From Rana temporaria (lineage: Eukaryota > Chordata > Amphibia > Anura > Ranidae), in assembly GCF_905171775.1 (NCBI RefSeq), contig NC_053489.1:392297483-392361482 (forward strand): a stretch of DNA of 64,000 nucleotides, given 5' to 3'. The position numbers were made by a program, and so were the translations under genes. How positions within the stretch are numbered: position 1 is the stretch's first letter; every line of letters begins with the position of its first letter. Below, one piece after another: positions 22,517-32,975 of the stretch. Below the pieces are notes generated by a model that was not told the origin of the DNA, ran no database searches, and was given only the letters and a program-made list of their open reading frames with translations.

Positions 22517-23261
22517 CAGTGTATGCATACTCAGTATATGTTTGCATATTTTTCTGTCTTTGGTTTATGAAATAGCGTGTATCTTCTCTAGGTGGCAGGG
22601 TCCTCCAGTTTTGCCTTAAGTTCACAAAACTTAACATAGCTTGAAGACTGATCAATACAGATATTGATTTGAACTGTTTTGCCTTGATATGTTTGCTGGT
22701 ACATCATGTGCTGCAACAATGAGGTGGGAGAAGTGCTGAAAGGCAAGGAGGGTAGAATTGTGCTGGAGATGAATAAGGAAAAAGAAAGCAGAAAATAAAA
22801 TTACCTGCCATTTAGGACATTAATAAATCCTGTGTGTTCTTGGGTACTGAAGATGCATGGATTTTTCCTTTGCCCTTCCTATGTCCTGATTTGGCTCCCT
22901 GTGTTTTCCCCATTTTTCCACCTCGCTCCATATTGTCAATATATTAACATATTCCTCTCATCATTTTTCTTATGCTGTGAATCTGTGATCTGTTTTCTGG
23001 GTCACTTACTGCTTCTTGCCATATTCCATTTTTGCCTTCATCACTCAATTTAAAATGCTTTAACCAATACTTCCTTTTATTACCAATCCATTTTTTTCTT
23101 TACTATCATAGAGTAAGTAGTATAACATTGTTACACAATGATTACACACACATTCATTATTTAAACTTTACTTATTTTATTTTATAATTGTTCATTCTGC
23201 AGTATATTTATTCAGTACATAAATGTCCCCCAGCCCCCCCACACTATATGTTATTGTACTG
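22516..23261. other. No gene seen
   Basis: The open frame at 22832-23053 is a chance hydrophobic stretch in T-rich DNA. No homology recognised. Confidence 0.45.
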
Positions 23262-23608
23262 TTAACCACTTAAGACCCGGACCAAAATGCAGGTAAAGGA
23301 CCCGGCCAGTTTTTGCGATTCGGCACTATATCAGGGAACACACAATCAATGACAGCGCCACAGTGAAGAACGGGGAAGCTGTGTTTACACACACCTCTCC
23401 TCGTTCTTCAGCTCCGGGGACCGATCGCGGGACTCCAGCGGTCATGGAGCGGTCATGGAGCCGCGGTCATGGAGCTTCGGACCGAGTCGCGTGCGCGCGC
23501 CCACGACCCACGGCTGGGCACTTAAAGAGGACGTACAGGTACGTGCTTGTGCCCAGCCGTTCCATTCTGCCGACGTATATGTGCAGGAGGCGGTCCTTAA
23601 GTGGTTAA
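23262..23608 (-). mobile_element. TTAA-family element, copy 3 (internal deletion)
   Basis: TTAA CCACTTAAGACCCGG on the left and GGTCCTTAAGTGG TTAA on the right flank only 347 bp. The segment corresponding to about 20650-21240 of copy 2 is missing, joining GATTCGGCACTA to TATCAGGGAACA. A derived, shorter non-autonomous form. Confidence 0.88.
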
Positions 23609-23787
23609 TATTGACTGCAACGTTCAGGCATATATTTACGTACATAAACAAGTATGAGTGTGATATAGGGTTACGGCAGATACAGAGACAAATAGCATCT
23701 TTTATATTGCCAAATTGAAATCAACTATGTATGCTATCCCTATTTGCACATTACGTCAAAAGCTGTTTCTGCCCTCTCATACCACAG

Positions 23788-24069
23788 ATCATGCCTCCTA
23801 ACATTTTGAGATGGGAATGAGGGACACCTACTTGCAAACGTATATAGGCATAGGACACGCCCACTGACTCACCCTCTTAAAGAAAAATGAACCAAAAAAA
23901 GGTTAATTAAATTCGCAAGAACTTTTTTTTTACCACTACTATTGGCTTTTAAAATTTACAAATGCAGCAATTTAGAAATTAGATGAAAGGTTCAGCACTG
24001 GGAAACACTTTTTGGAAGATAAAAAGTGCATTTTATGTACAACTATATAGATTAGATCAAAATGAGGGA
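23788..24069. repeat. Left half of dispersed repeat hosting the large hAT element
   Basis: It begins CATGCCTCCTAACATTTTGA. Its continuation after the hAT element (37555-37626) ends CAGTTGGGAGCTATGC, the approximate inverse of the start. The repeated GAGGGACA words belong to the same unit. The hAT insertion splits it at CACATGAG. Confidence 0.75.
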
Positions 24070-24077
24070 CACATGAG

Positions 24078-24715
24078 TAGTGTTGAGCAGAATACGCCAT
24101 ATTCGATTTCGCGATATATCTCGAATATATAGTCGAATATTCGAGATATATTCGCTAAATTCGAATATTCGTGATATTTTATCGAAATGAAATGATTGAG
24201 AATTTTCACTATTGCGAATGCGAAAATAATTGCGAAATTTCGAACAAATGCGGTAGGAGCACTCTGATTGGCTCAGAATATTCTTGATATTTTTTCGAAA
24301 TTTCGCAAAATGCGAATACGATATTTATTGCGCAATTTCGACAAATGCTGTAGGAGCACTCTGATTGGCTCAGAATATTCGTGATATTTTATCGAAATTT
24401 TGCAAAATGCGAATGCGATATTTATTGCGGAATTTCGACAAATGCTGTAAGAGCACTCTGATTGGCTCAGAATATTCGTGATATTTTATCGAAATTTTGC
24501 AAAATTGCGATTGCGAAATTGATTGCGGAATTTCGCCAACTGTTTTAGGAGCGCTCTGATTGGCTCATTCTGAAATCGAATATTAGAGATATTTTATCGA
24601 AATTTCACAAATTGCGAATGAGAAATTGATTGCGGAATTTCGAGAACTGCTGTAGGAGCACTCTGAAATCGAATATTTGTGTTATTTTAGCGAAAAAACA
24701 ATATTGCGATTGCGA
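24078..24715. repeat. Left subterminal repeat block of the hAT element
   Basis: After about 100 bp of TCGAATATTCG-type palindromes come about five imperfect tandem copies (roughly 105-120 bp) built of GATATTTTATCGAAATT, TGCGAA, AATTTCGACAAATGCTGTAG + GAGCACTCTGATTGGCTC. It ends about 80 bp before the Myb-like gene ATG, so it overlaps that gene's promoter. Confidence 0.88.
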
Positions 24716-24794
24716 AATTCTCGATCGCGCATCCTGGATCCTTGCCAGTTTACTTTCGCATAGCAATTTTGTGCTGCCCAGCTTGGAAGTGAAA

Positions 24795-27700
24795 ATGGTC
24801 GGGAGCAATTTTACACTCAGTGAGGAAAAGATGCTGATTAGTGTAAGTATTTTCACCACTGTTATTTCATTATCTTTAACTGCATTTTAGACTAGTTTAA
24901 AAGTTAGTATATAAGATCAGATATTAGTATTTCCCAAACAATTTGTCTCCTGCTGTTACAAAACTACAACTCCCAGCATGCCTGGACAGCTGCAGACACC
25001 CTGGTTGGTAAATGTGTATTTAGGCACTTTCCTTGCTATTTAGCATAATGAATTTAACATGTTGTGGACATAGGACGTATGTGAACGTCCTGACTTCAGG
25101 GTCCTTAACCTCTTTACCACCGGGCTAATATTTCAGATTCGGTGTTTACGAGACTAAAACAGTTTTTTTTGCTAGAAAATTACTTAAAACCCCCAAACAT
25201 TATATATATTTTTTTTCTAACACACTAGAGAATAAAATGGTAGTCATTGCAAGACTTTTTGTCACACCGTATTTGCGCAGCGGTCTTACAAGCGCACTTT
25301 TTTTGGAAAAAAATCACTTTTTTGAATTAGAAAATAAGACAACAATAAATTTTGCCCAATTTTTTTATATATTGTGAAAGATAATGTTACGCCGAGTAAA
25401 ATGATACCCAACATGTCACGCTTAATAATGCGAGAATGCTCCCAATTGTTGAATACCATAGATTTCGTCATATATCCATAAGGCTTTAAACAAAACTATT
25501 ATAATATACTTTGTTCTTCATCTTGCAGAAGTTCCTGGAAACAGGCTATGACGAGCTGCGGAGACAAGCTGAAAAAAAGGCCGTGGTCAGCTCCATAATT
25601 GAGGAATTACGCGACCAACACGGCGGCCCACCTGATCGTATGGCGATCCTCAAAAAATGGTCAGACCTGAAGAGGCGCCATATGGACCGGGTCAGGCGTA
25701 TCCAGGATAAATATCATCCAGGTAAGTTATTGGTGACAGTTATGTTTTTTTTTTCTAAAGTGTATTTTGTGCGTGTACTCGAGAGAGGAGCCGGACTGCA
25801 GGAGTTGGGAGTAGGCAGGCCTCCCCCAGAGGCAATCTGCCACCTTTCTCCATGCCCCGGGTGGCAATGGCGGGTGTGAGGGGTCCTCCCACACAGCCCG
25901 TCCTACCTGCTCCGCTTTGAAGCCCAACGGGGCAGAGGGACTCCCTATGAGGGAGTGAGAGGATTTGCCCGCTCAACCAGCCCCGTTAGTCCTTCGCCTC
26001 TCTATTTAGAGACCGCGTGGTCAGAGTGCGTGCATGTTAACCCAATTTCGAGTGCATGTGTAAGTGTGGTGGTTTTTGTGGGAGGGGGGTGGGCGTACTA
26101 AGCCGGGCTGAGACCACCGGGGGCCGGGCTGAGACCACCAAACTCAATTCACATGTAGCCGAGAGCGGGATCCGAACCCCTAGCTGCAGAGGTGAATGGC
26201 TTGTCAGCGCAGTGGCAATCGCGTTGAGCCACCGCAGCTCCTTTTGTGACAGTTATGTAAGGTCATATGTAATTAATGTAAGGGCAGATGTTGTTAACCC
26301 AGACACCATGTTGTGGTAACATATATCACCATTCACCACCAGCCAAGGTATTCATAGTACTGTTGAAAAAAGACATGGGACAGCAGACAGGAACACAGAA
26401 GTTATGTGGGAACATACATTTCCCATTGCTTTGCATGGGACTTTAAACAAAAACCACGACCATCACAAATGGGGGTAGTTAAGGGATAAATTAACGATCC
26501 TATACTTTAAGTGGACGTATAAGTAACATGTGACCAAGTGTTATCGAAATATCTACAGCTGTTATGAAGTAACATGTATTTCCCATCGAGTTGAATGGGA
26601 CTTTAAAGAAAAACCCCGACCATGGCAAATGGGGGTGGGTAAGGCTTAAATCACCTATCCTATGTTTGTGGCTGACATATAAGTAACCTGTGTGCCAAGT
26701 TTCATGTAAATATCTTTAGCCGTTTGGACGTGATGCTGGTACATACATACAAACATACATACACAGACACGTTGAGTTTTATATATATATAGATTCACAC
26801 TCAATTCCTGTGTTAGGTGTGGGGTTTTCATAGTAATCCTGTGTGCTCCATCAGGCCCTTTTTTTAACATGAGATCGTCTGAACAAAACAAAGGAGACAA
26901 AAACAGCTCATTTTACCATGGTGGCAGCCCAGCTCACGCTCAGTCCCCTGTAGTGCCCACAAGACCCTTTAATATAACATTGTCCCATTGGTTAACTGTC
27001 TATATAAATTAATTTGTATTCATATACAATACAGCAGAGTACACAGAATTTGCATACGTCATTAGAAAACATTTTTATAATATATGAACATTGTGTTATT
27101 ATAGGAGCTCCTCTACCAACTGTGCGCCCCAAGCGCACAAGTCGACAGGCCGCTGAGGAGGAGGATGAAGAGGAGGATGCGGCAGAGGAGGATGCGGCAG
27201 AGGAGGAGAGGGATGAGGATGAGCAGCCAGGGCCCTCCGACTCGCCACCCACAGCTCCTGTTGAGGAGCATCCCCCCCCCCAACAAACTACTGGTGATGA
27301 CGAGATCACGGCTGCTGGAGAGGTCGAGGTGCAGGATGAGTCCGTTGTCATGAGCCTTGGTCACGAAGGTAAATATGTGCACAAAGATTAATAACATTTC
27401 AACAATAAAATGTAGATATAAAAATGGACAACATATAAAGCGCACCCGTCAGATTTCAGAACCATAATATGGTATTTATGATAGAAGTATACAGGTAGTG
27501 CAGAATTATTAGGCAAGTTGTATTTTTGAGGATTCATTTTATTATTGAACAACAACCATGTTCTCAATGAACCCCAAAAACTCATTAATATCAAAGCTGA
27601 ATATTTTTGGAAGTAGTTTTTAGTTTGTTTTTAGTGTTAGCTATTTTAGGGTGATATCTGTGTGTACTATTACTGTGCAGAATTATTAGGCAACTTAACA

Positions 27701-29328
27701 AAAAAAAAAATATATACCCATTTCAATTATTTATTTTTAACAGTGAAACCAATATAGCATCTCAACATTCACAAATATACATTTCTGACATTCAAAAACA
27801 AAACAAAAACAAATCAGTGACCAATATAGCCACCTTTCTTTGCAAGGACACTCAAAAGCCTGACATCCATGGATTCTGTCAGTGTTTTGATCTGTTCACC
27901 ATCAACATTGCGTGCAGCAGCAACCGCAGCCTCCCAGACACTGTTCAGAGAGGTGTACTGTTTTCCCTCCTTGTAAATCTCACATTTGATGATGGACCAC
28001 AGGTTCTCAATGGGGTTCAGATCAGGTGAACAAGGAGGCCATGTCATTAGTTTTTCATCTTTTATACCCTTTATTTCCAGCCACGCTGTGGAGTACTTGG
28101 ACGCGTGTGATGGAGCATTGTCCTGCATGAAAATCATGTTTTTCTTGAAGGATGCAGACTTCTTCCTGTACCACTGCTTGAAGAAGGTGTCTTCCAGAAA
28201 CTGGCAGTAGGACTGGGAGTTGAGCTTGACTCCATCCTCAACCCGAAAAGGCCCCACAAGCTCATCTTTGATGATACCAGCCCAAACCAGTACTCCACCT
28301 CCACCTTGCTGGCGTCTGAGTCGGACTGGAGCTCTCTGCCCTTTACCAATACAGCCACGGGCCCATCCATCTGGCCCATCAAGACTCACTCTAATTTCAG
28401 CAGTCCATAAAACCTTAGAAAAATCATTCTTGAGATATTTCTTGGCACAGTCTTGACGTTTCAGCTTGTGTGTCTTGTGCAGTGGTCGTCGTCTTTCAGC
28501 CTTTCTTACCTTGGCCATGTCTCTGAGTATTGCACACCTTGTGCTTTTGGGCACCCCAGTGATGTTGCAGCTCTTAAATATGGCCAAACTGGTGGCAAGT
28601 GGCATCTTGGCAGCTGCACGCTTGACTTGTCTCAATTCATTGGCAGTTATTTTGCGCCTTTGTTTTTCCACACGCTTCTTTTGACCCTGTTGACTATTTT
28701 GAAAGAAACGCTTGATTGTTCGATGATCACGCTTCAGAAGCTTTGCAATTTTAAGAGTGCTGCATCCCTCTGCTAGATATCTCTCTATTTTGGACTTTTC
28801 ATAGTCTGTCAAGTCCTTCTTTTGGCCCATTTTGCCAAAGGAAAGGAAGTTGACTAATAATTATGCACACCTGATATAGAGTGTTGATGTCATTAGACCA
28901 CACACCTTCTCATTACAGAGATGTACATTACCTAATATGCCTAATTGGTAGTAGGCTTTCGAGCCTATACAGCTTGTAAGACAACATGCATAAAGAGGAT
29001 GATGTGGTCCAAATACTCATTTGCCTAATAATTCTGCACTCCCGGTATAAGTGTATAGACATGATAATGATTGATTAATAAGCAACAAAAATATTTTATT
29101 TATTTGGTAACAGTCTTTGAAATCCAAATGTTTTTTTCTTATATCCTAACAGTTGCAAGAAAGATGATGCGTCAGCAAGCGCTGATAAAGAAAACTCATC
29201 GGAAGATCCAGGGAAATCATCAGCAAATTTGCTACCTGGTCCAGCAAAATTTGCAGCTAGAGCAGCAGCAATTGGAATATTATGCTGAGCTGAAAAGGCT
29301 TCAGAAGCTCATGCTCAATTATGTCTGA
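24795..29328 (+). CDS. Myb/SANT-like DNA-binding, coiled-coil protein (hAT accessory gene)
   Basis: Four exons with GT-AG junctions: 24795-24842, 25529-25721, 27105-27368 and 29153-29328, spliced in frame to 226 residues plus TGA. Residues about 5-80 form a three-helix Myb/SANT-like domain (FTLSEEKMLISKFLE at helix 1, ILKKWSDLKRRHMDR as the recognition helix). Residues about 85-168 are a basic patch (RPKRTSRQ) and a long Glu/Asp- then Pro-rich linker. Residues 170-226 form a Gln/Leu-rich coiled coil (LQLEQQQLEYYAELKRLQKL). ATTAAA follows the stop. Role by analogy with the Myb-like partner of PIF/Harbinger elements: binds element ends and recruits or imports the transposase. No frameshift or stop. 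Introns carry a TTAA-type repeat, a SINE and a Tc1 element. Could be a captured host MSANTD-type gene. Confidence 0.82.
25100..25495. repeat. Dispersed repeat in intron 1, shared with 38590-39010
   Basis: Both copies contain ACCCCCAAACATTATATATA, AATAAAATGG + AGTCATTG, GTATTTGCGCA and ATGTTACGCCGAGTAAA. Minus-strand open frames in both copies look alike but lack a proper start and are read as chance. Confidence 0.85.
25746..26245 (-). mobile_element. tRNA-derived SINE (minus strand)
   Basis: A perfect 13-bp duplication GTGACAGTTATGT lies at 25733-25745 and 26246-26258. On the minus strand the head has a pol III A box TGGCTCAACGCG (26220-26231) and B box GGTTCGGATCC (26168-26178), and the tail ends in an A run (T run at 25746). 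The 500-bp body contains two copies of GGTGGTCTCAGCCCGG. It inserted 11 bases after the exon 2 donor site, leaving GTAAGT intact. Confidence 0.93.
27492..29045 (-). mobile_element. Tc1/mariner-like element in intron 3
   Basis: Ends CAGGTAGTGCAGAATTATT and its inverse AATAATTCTGCACTCCCGG; TA duplications at 27490-27491 and 29046-29047; 1554 bp. It encodes a full-length minus-strand transposase. It lies wholly within intron 3 of the Myb-like gene. Confidence 0.95.
27814..28830 (-). CDS. Tc1-like DD37E-type transposase, catalytic Asp replaced by Ala
   Basis: An ATG-started 338-residue frame, a normal length for Tc1 transposases, uninterrupted. The N-terminal helix-turn-helix (LTDYEKSKIERYLAEG, then TLKIAKLLKRDHRTIKRF) is followed by an arginine/lysine-rich linker and the RNase H-like core. 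Motifs are VLWTAEIRVSLDGPDG, GGGGVLVWAG, MQDNAPSHAS and WPPCSPDLNPIENLW. The second Asp (QDN) and the Glu (PIEN) have 37 residues between them, hence DD37E. The first catalytic Asp is changed: residue 144 is Ala (GCT at 28399-28401), where WTDE is expected. It should therefore be catalytically dead although the frame is open. Confidence 0.93.
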   Translation of the reverse strand: MGQKKDLTDYEKSKIERYLAEGCSTLKIAKLLKRDHRTIKRFFQNSQQGQKKRVEKQRRKITANELRQVKRAAAKMPLATSLAIFKSCNITGVPKSTRCAILRDMAKVRKAERRRPLHKTHKLKRQDCAKKYLKNDFSKVLWTAEIRVSLDGPDGWARGCIGKGQRAPVRLRRQQGGGGVLVWAGIIKDELVGPFRVEDGVKLNSQSYCQFLEDTFFKQWYRKKSASFKKNMIFMQDNAPSHASKYSTAWLEIKGIKDEKLMTWPPCSPDLNPIENLWSIIKCEIYKEGKQYTSLNSVWEAAVAAARNVDGEQIKTLTESMDVRLLSVLAKKGGYIGH

Positions 29329-29579
29329 ATTTATTTTTTTATTAAAAAATGTTATTTTTTGGAAATGTTTCCTTTCTTTTTGAGATAGATTTTTAGGTTT
29401 TTCAACACATCTAACTTCACATCGAACAAATCAACATCAACACATCTAACTTCATAATAAGCAAAAACATTTTATACTATTATTTTATTTAACACAAACC
29501 TAGGACAAACTAAAGCACACAGACACAGACACGACGAACACAAAATAAACTGTTGAAAAATGAACATAACAAAAGCAAC

Positions 29580-29641
29580 AATATATATATATATATATAG
29601 ATATATATAGAGAGAGAGAGAGCAAGAAAGAGAGAGAGAGT
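29580..29641. repeat. (TA)n/(GA)n microsatellite
   Basis: A TA run passes into GATATATATAGAGAGAGAGAG and then AG-rich sequence, just past the polyadenylation region of the Myb-like gene. Confidence 0.95.
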
Positions 29642-29829
29642 GCAGATTTGCTCTTGCAGACAGGCTAATGGTTGCAGTATAAAGGCCGCAAACCAGGGTT
29701 TAACATAAAGTTCATTGTTTTAGTTACACTTGCTGTTACGATCCGGTCTGGTAGCTTGTAGCGGAGGCTGTTGGTGGATCCGCTGTGCCAGAGAGGTCAT
29801 GAAGCATTACTCAACATGGAGGCTGCAGC

Positions 29830-32285
29830 AGTAGTATTAAAATATAATGTAATTATCACACAGGCAGCATTTACAAGCAGTAGTGGTAATAGTACTAGAT
29901 AGCATCTAAACACTTGGGCAAGACTTTACAGCATCAGTAGTGGCCATAGTAGTCTATAGTGTCAAATAACTTGTGACATAGGTGTCGTGAGCAGCAGCAG
30001 TAGTAGTAACAGTAGACAATATATTGTCAAATCACTTGTGAAAGAGGTGCTATGAACAGCAGCAGCAGCAGTGGTAATAGTAGTATAGAGTGGCAAATAA
30101 CTTGTGACATAGGTGTCTTGACCGAGCAGCAGCAGTAGTAGTAGTAGTAGTAGTAGATACAGAGTCAAATCACTTGGGCAGGAGGTGCCATGATGAGCAG
30201 CAGTGGTAATAGTAGTATAGAGTGGCAAATAACTAGTGACATAGGTGTCTTGACCGAGCAGCAGTAGTAGTAGACATTGACAATAGTAGTATAGAGTGGC
30301 AAATAACTAGTGACATAGGTGTCTTGACTGAGCAGCAGTAGTAGTAGTAGTAGATACAGAGTCATATCACTTGGCCAGGAGGTGCCATGATGAACAGAAG
30401 TGGTAATAGTAGTATATAGAGTGGGAAATAACTTCTGACATAGGTGTCTTGACTGAGCAGCAGCAGCAGTAGTAGTAGTAGATACAGAGTCATATCACTT
30501 GGGCAGGAGGTGCCATGATGAACAGCAGTGGTAATAGTAGTATATAGAGTGGGAAATAACTTCTGACATAGGTGTCTTGACTGAGCAGCAGCAGTAGTAG
30601 TAGTAGTAGTAGTAGATACAGAGTCATATCACTTGGCCAGGAGGTGCCATGATGAACAGCAGTGGTAATAGTAGTATATAGAGTGGGAAATAACTTCTGA
30701 CATAGGTGGCTTGACTGAGCAGCAGCAGTAGTAGTAGTAGTAGTAGTAGATACAGAGTAATATCACTTGGCCAGGAGGTGCCATGATGAACAGCAGTGGT
30801 AATAGTAGTATATAGAGTGGGAAATAACTTCTGACATAGGTGTCTTGACTGAGCAGCAGCAGTAGTAGTAGTAGTAGATACAGAGTCATATCACTTGGGC
30901 AGGAGGTGCCATGATGAACAGCAGTGGTAATAGTAGTATATAGAGTGGCAAATAACTTCTGACAAAGGTGTCTTGACTGAGCAGCAGCAGAAGTAGTAGT
31001 AGTAGATACAGAGTCATATCACTTGGCCAGGAGGTGCCATGATGAACAGCAGTGGTAATAGTAGTATATAGAGTGGGAAATAACTTCTGACATAGGTGTC
31101 TTGACTGAGCAGCAGCAGTAGTAGTAGTAGTAGTAGATACAGAGTCATATCACTTGGGCAGGAGGTGCCATGATGAACAGCAGTGGTAATAGGAGTATAT
31201 AGAGTGGGAAATAACTTCTGACATAGGTGTCTTGACTGAGCAGCAGCAGTAGTAGTAGTAGTAGTAGTAGATACAGAGTCATATCACTTGGCCAGGAGGT
31301 GCCATGATGAACAGCAGTGGTAATAGGAGTATAGAGTGGCAAATAACTTCTGACAAAGGTGTCTTGACTGAGCAGCAGCAGTAGTAGTAGTAGTAGTAGA
31401 TACAGAGTCATATCACTTGGCCAGGAGGTGCCATGATGAACAGCAGTGGTAATAGTAGTATATAGAGTGGGAAATAACTTCTGACATAGGTGTCTTGACT
31501 GAGCAGCAGCAGCAGTAGTAGTAGTAGATACAGAGTCATATCACTTGGGCAGGAGGTGCCATGATGAACAGCAGTGGTAATAGTAGTATATAGAGTGGGA
31601 AATAACTTCTGACATAGGTGTCTTGACTGAGCAGCAGCAGCAGTAGTAGTAGTAGTAGATACAGAGTCATATCACTTGGCCAGGAGGTGCCATGATGAAC
31701 AGCAGTGGTAATAGGAGTATAGAGTGGGAAATAACTTCTGACATAGGTGTCTTGACTGAGCAGCAGCGGTAGTAGTAGTAGTAGTAGATACAGAGTCATA
31801 TCACTTGGGCAGGAGGTTCCATGATGAACAGCAGTGGTAATAGTAGTATATAGAGTGGGAAATAACTTCTGACATAGGTGTCTTGACTGAGCAGCAGCAG
31901 CAGTAGTAGTAGTAGTAGTAGATACAGAGTCATATCACTTGGCCAGGAGGTGCCATGATGAACAGCAGTGGTAATAGGAGTATAGAGTGGCAAATAACTT
32001 CTGACATAGGTGTCTTGACTGAGCAGCAGCAGTAGTAGTAGTAGTAGATACAGAGTCATATCACTTGGCCAGGAGGTGCCATGATGAACAGCAGTGGTAA
32101 TAGTAGTATATAGAGTGGGAAATAACTTCTGACATAGGTGTCTTGACTGAGCAGCAGCAGCAGTAGTAGTAGTAGTAGATACAGAGTCATATCACTTGGC
32201 CAGGAGGTGCCATGATGAACAGCAGTGGTAATAGTAGTATATAGAGTGGGAAATTACTTCTGACATAGTTGTCTTGACTGATCCA
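29830..32285. repeat. 130-bp minisatellite with nested (CAG)n(TAG)n
   Basis: About 18 copies of a unit containing CACTTGGCCAGGAGGTGCCA, TGATGAACAGCAGTGGTAAT, AGTAGTATATAGAGTGGGAAA, TAACTTCTGACATAGGTGTC, TTGACTGAGCAGCAGCAG and a (TAG)n run of 3-8 units. The first three or so copies are diverged; the later ones are nearly identical. Minus-strand open frames of about 87 codons recur with it and are repeat artefacts. Confidence 0.96.
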
Positions 32286-32930
<645 letters not shown>

Positions 32931-32975
32931 CATCAGGTCCGGGGCTCCATCAGGGAATGCATGACAAGGGACCCT

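Noticed and set aside
22404..22655. Minus frame rich in Tyr-Ile repeats
   Set aside because: Translation of the (TA)n microsatellite.
25286..25471. 61-codon minus frame similar to 38777-38962
   Set aside because: Shared because both lie in the same dispersed repeat; no plausible start or domain.
27014..27391. Stand-alone acidic 125-residue ORF
   Set aside because: It is exon 3 of the Myb/SANT-like gene plus intron sequence; the exon limits are set by AG at 27104 and GT at 27369.
29962..32059. Series of about 87-codon Leu-rich minus frames
   Set aside because: Recurrent translation of the 130-bp minisatellite with its (TAG)n run.
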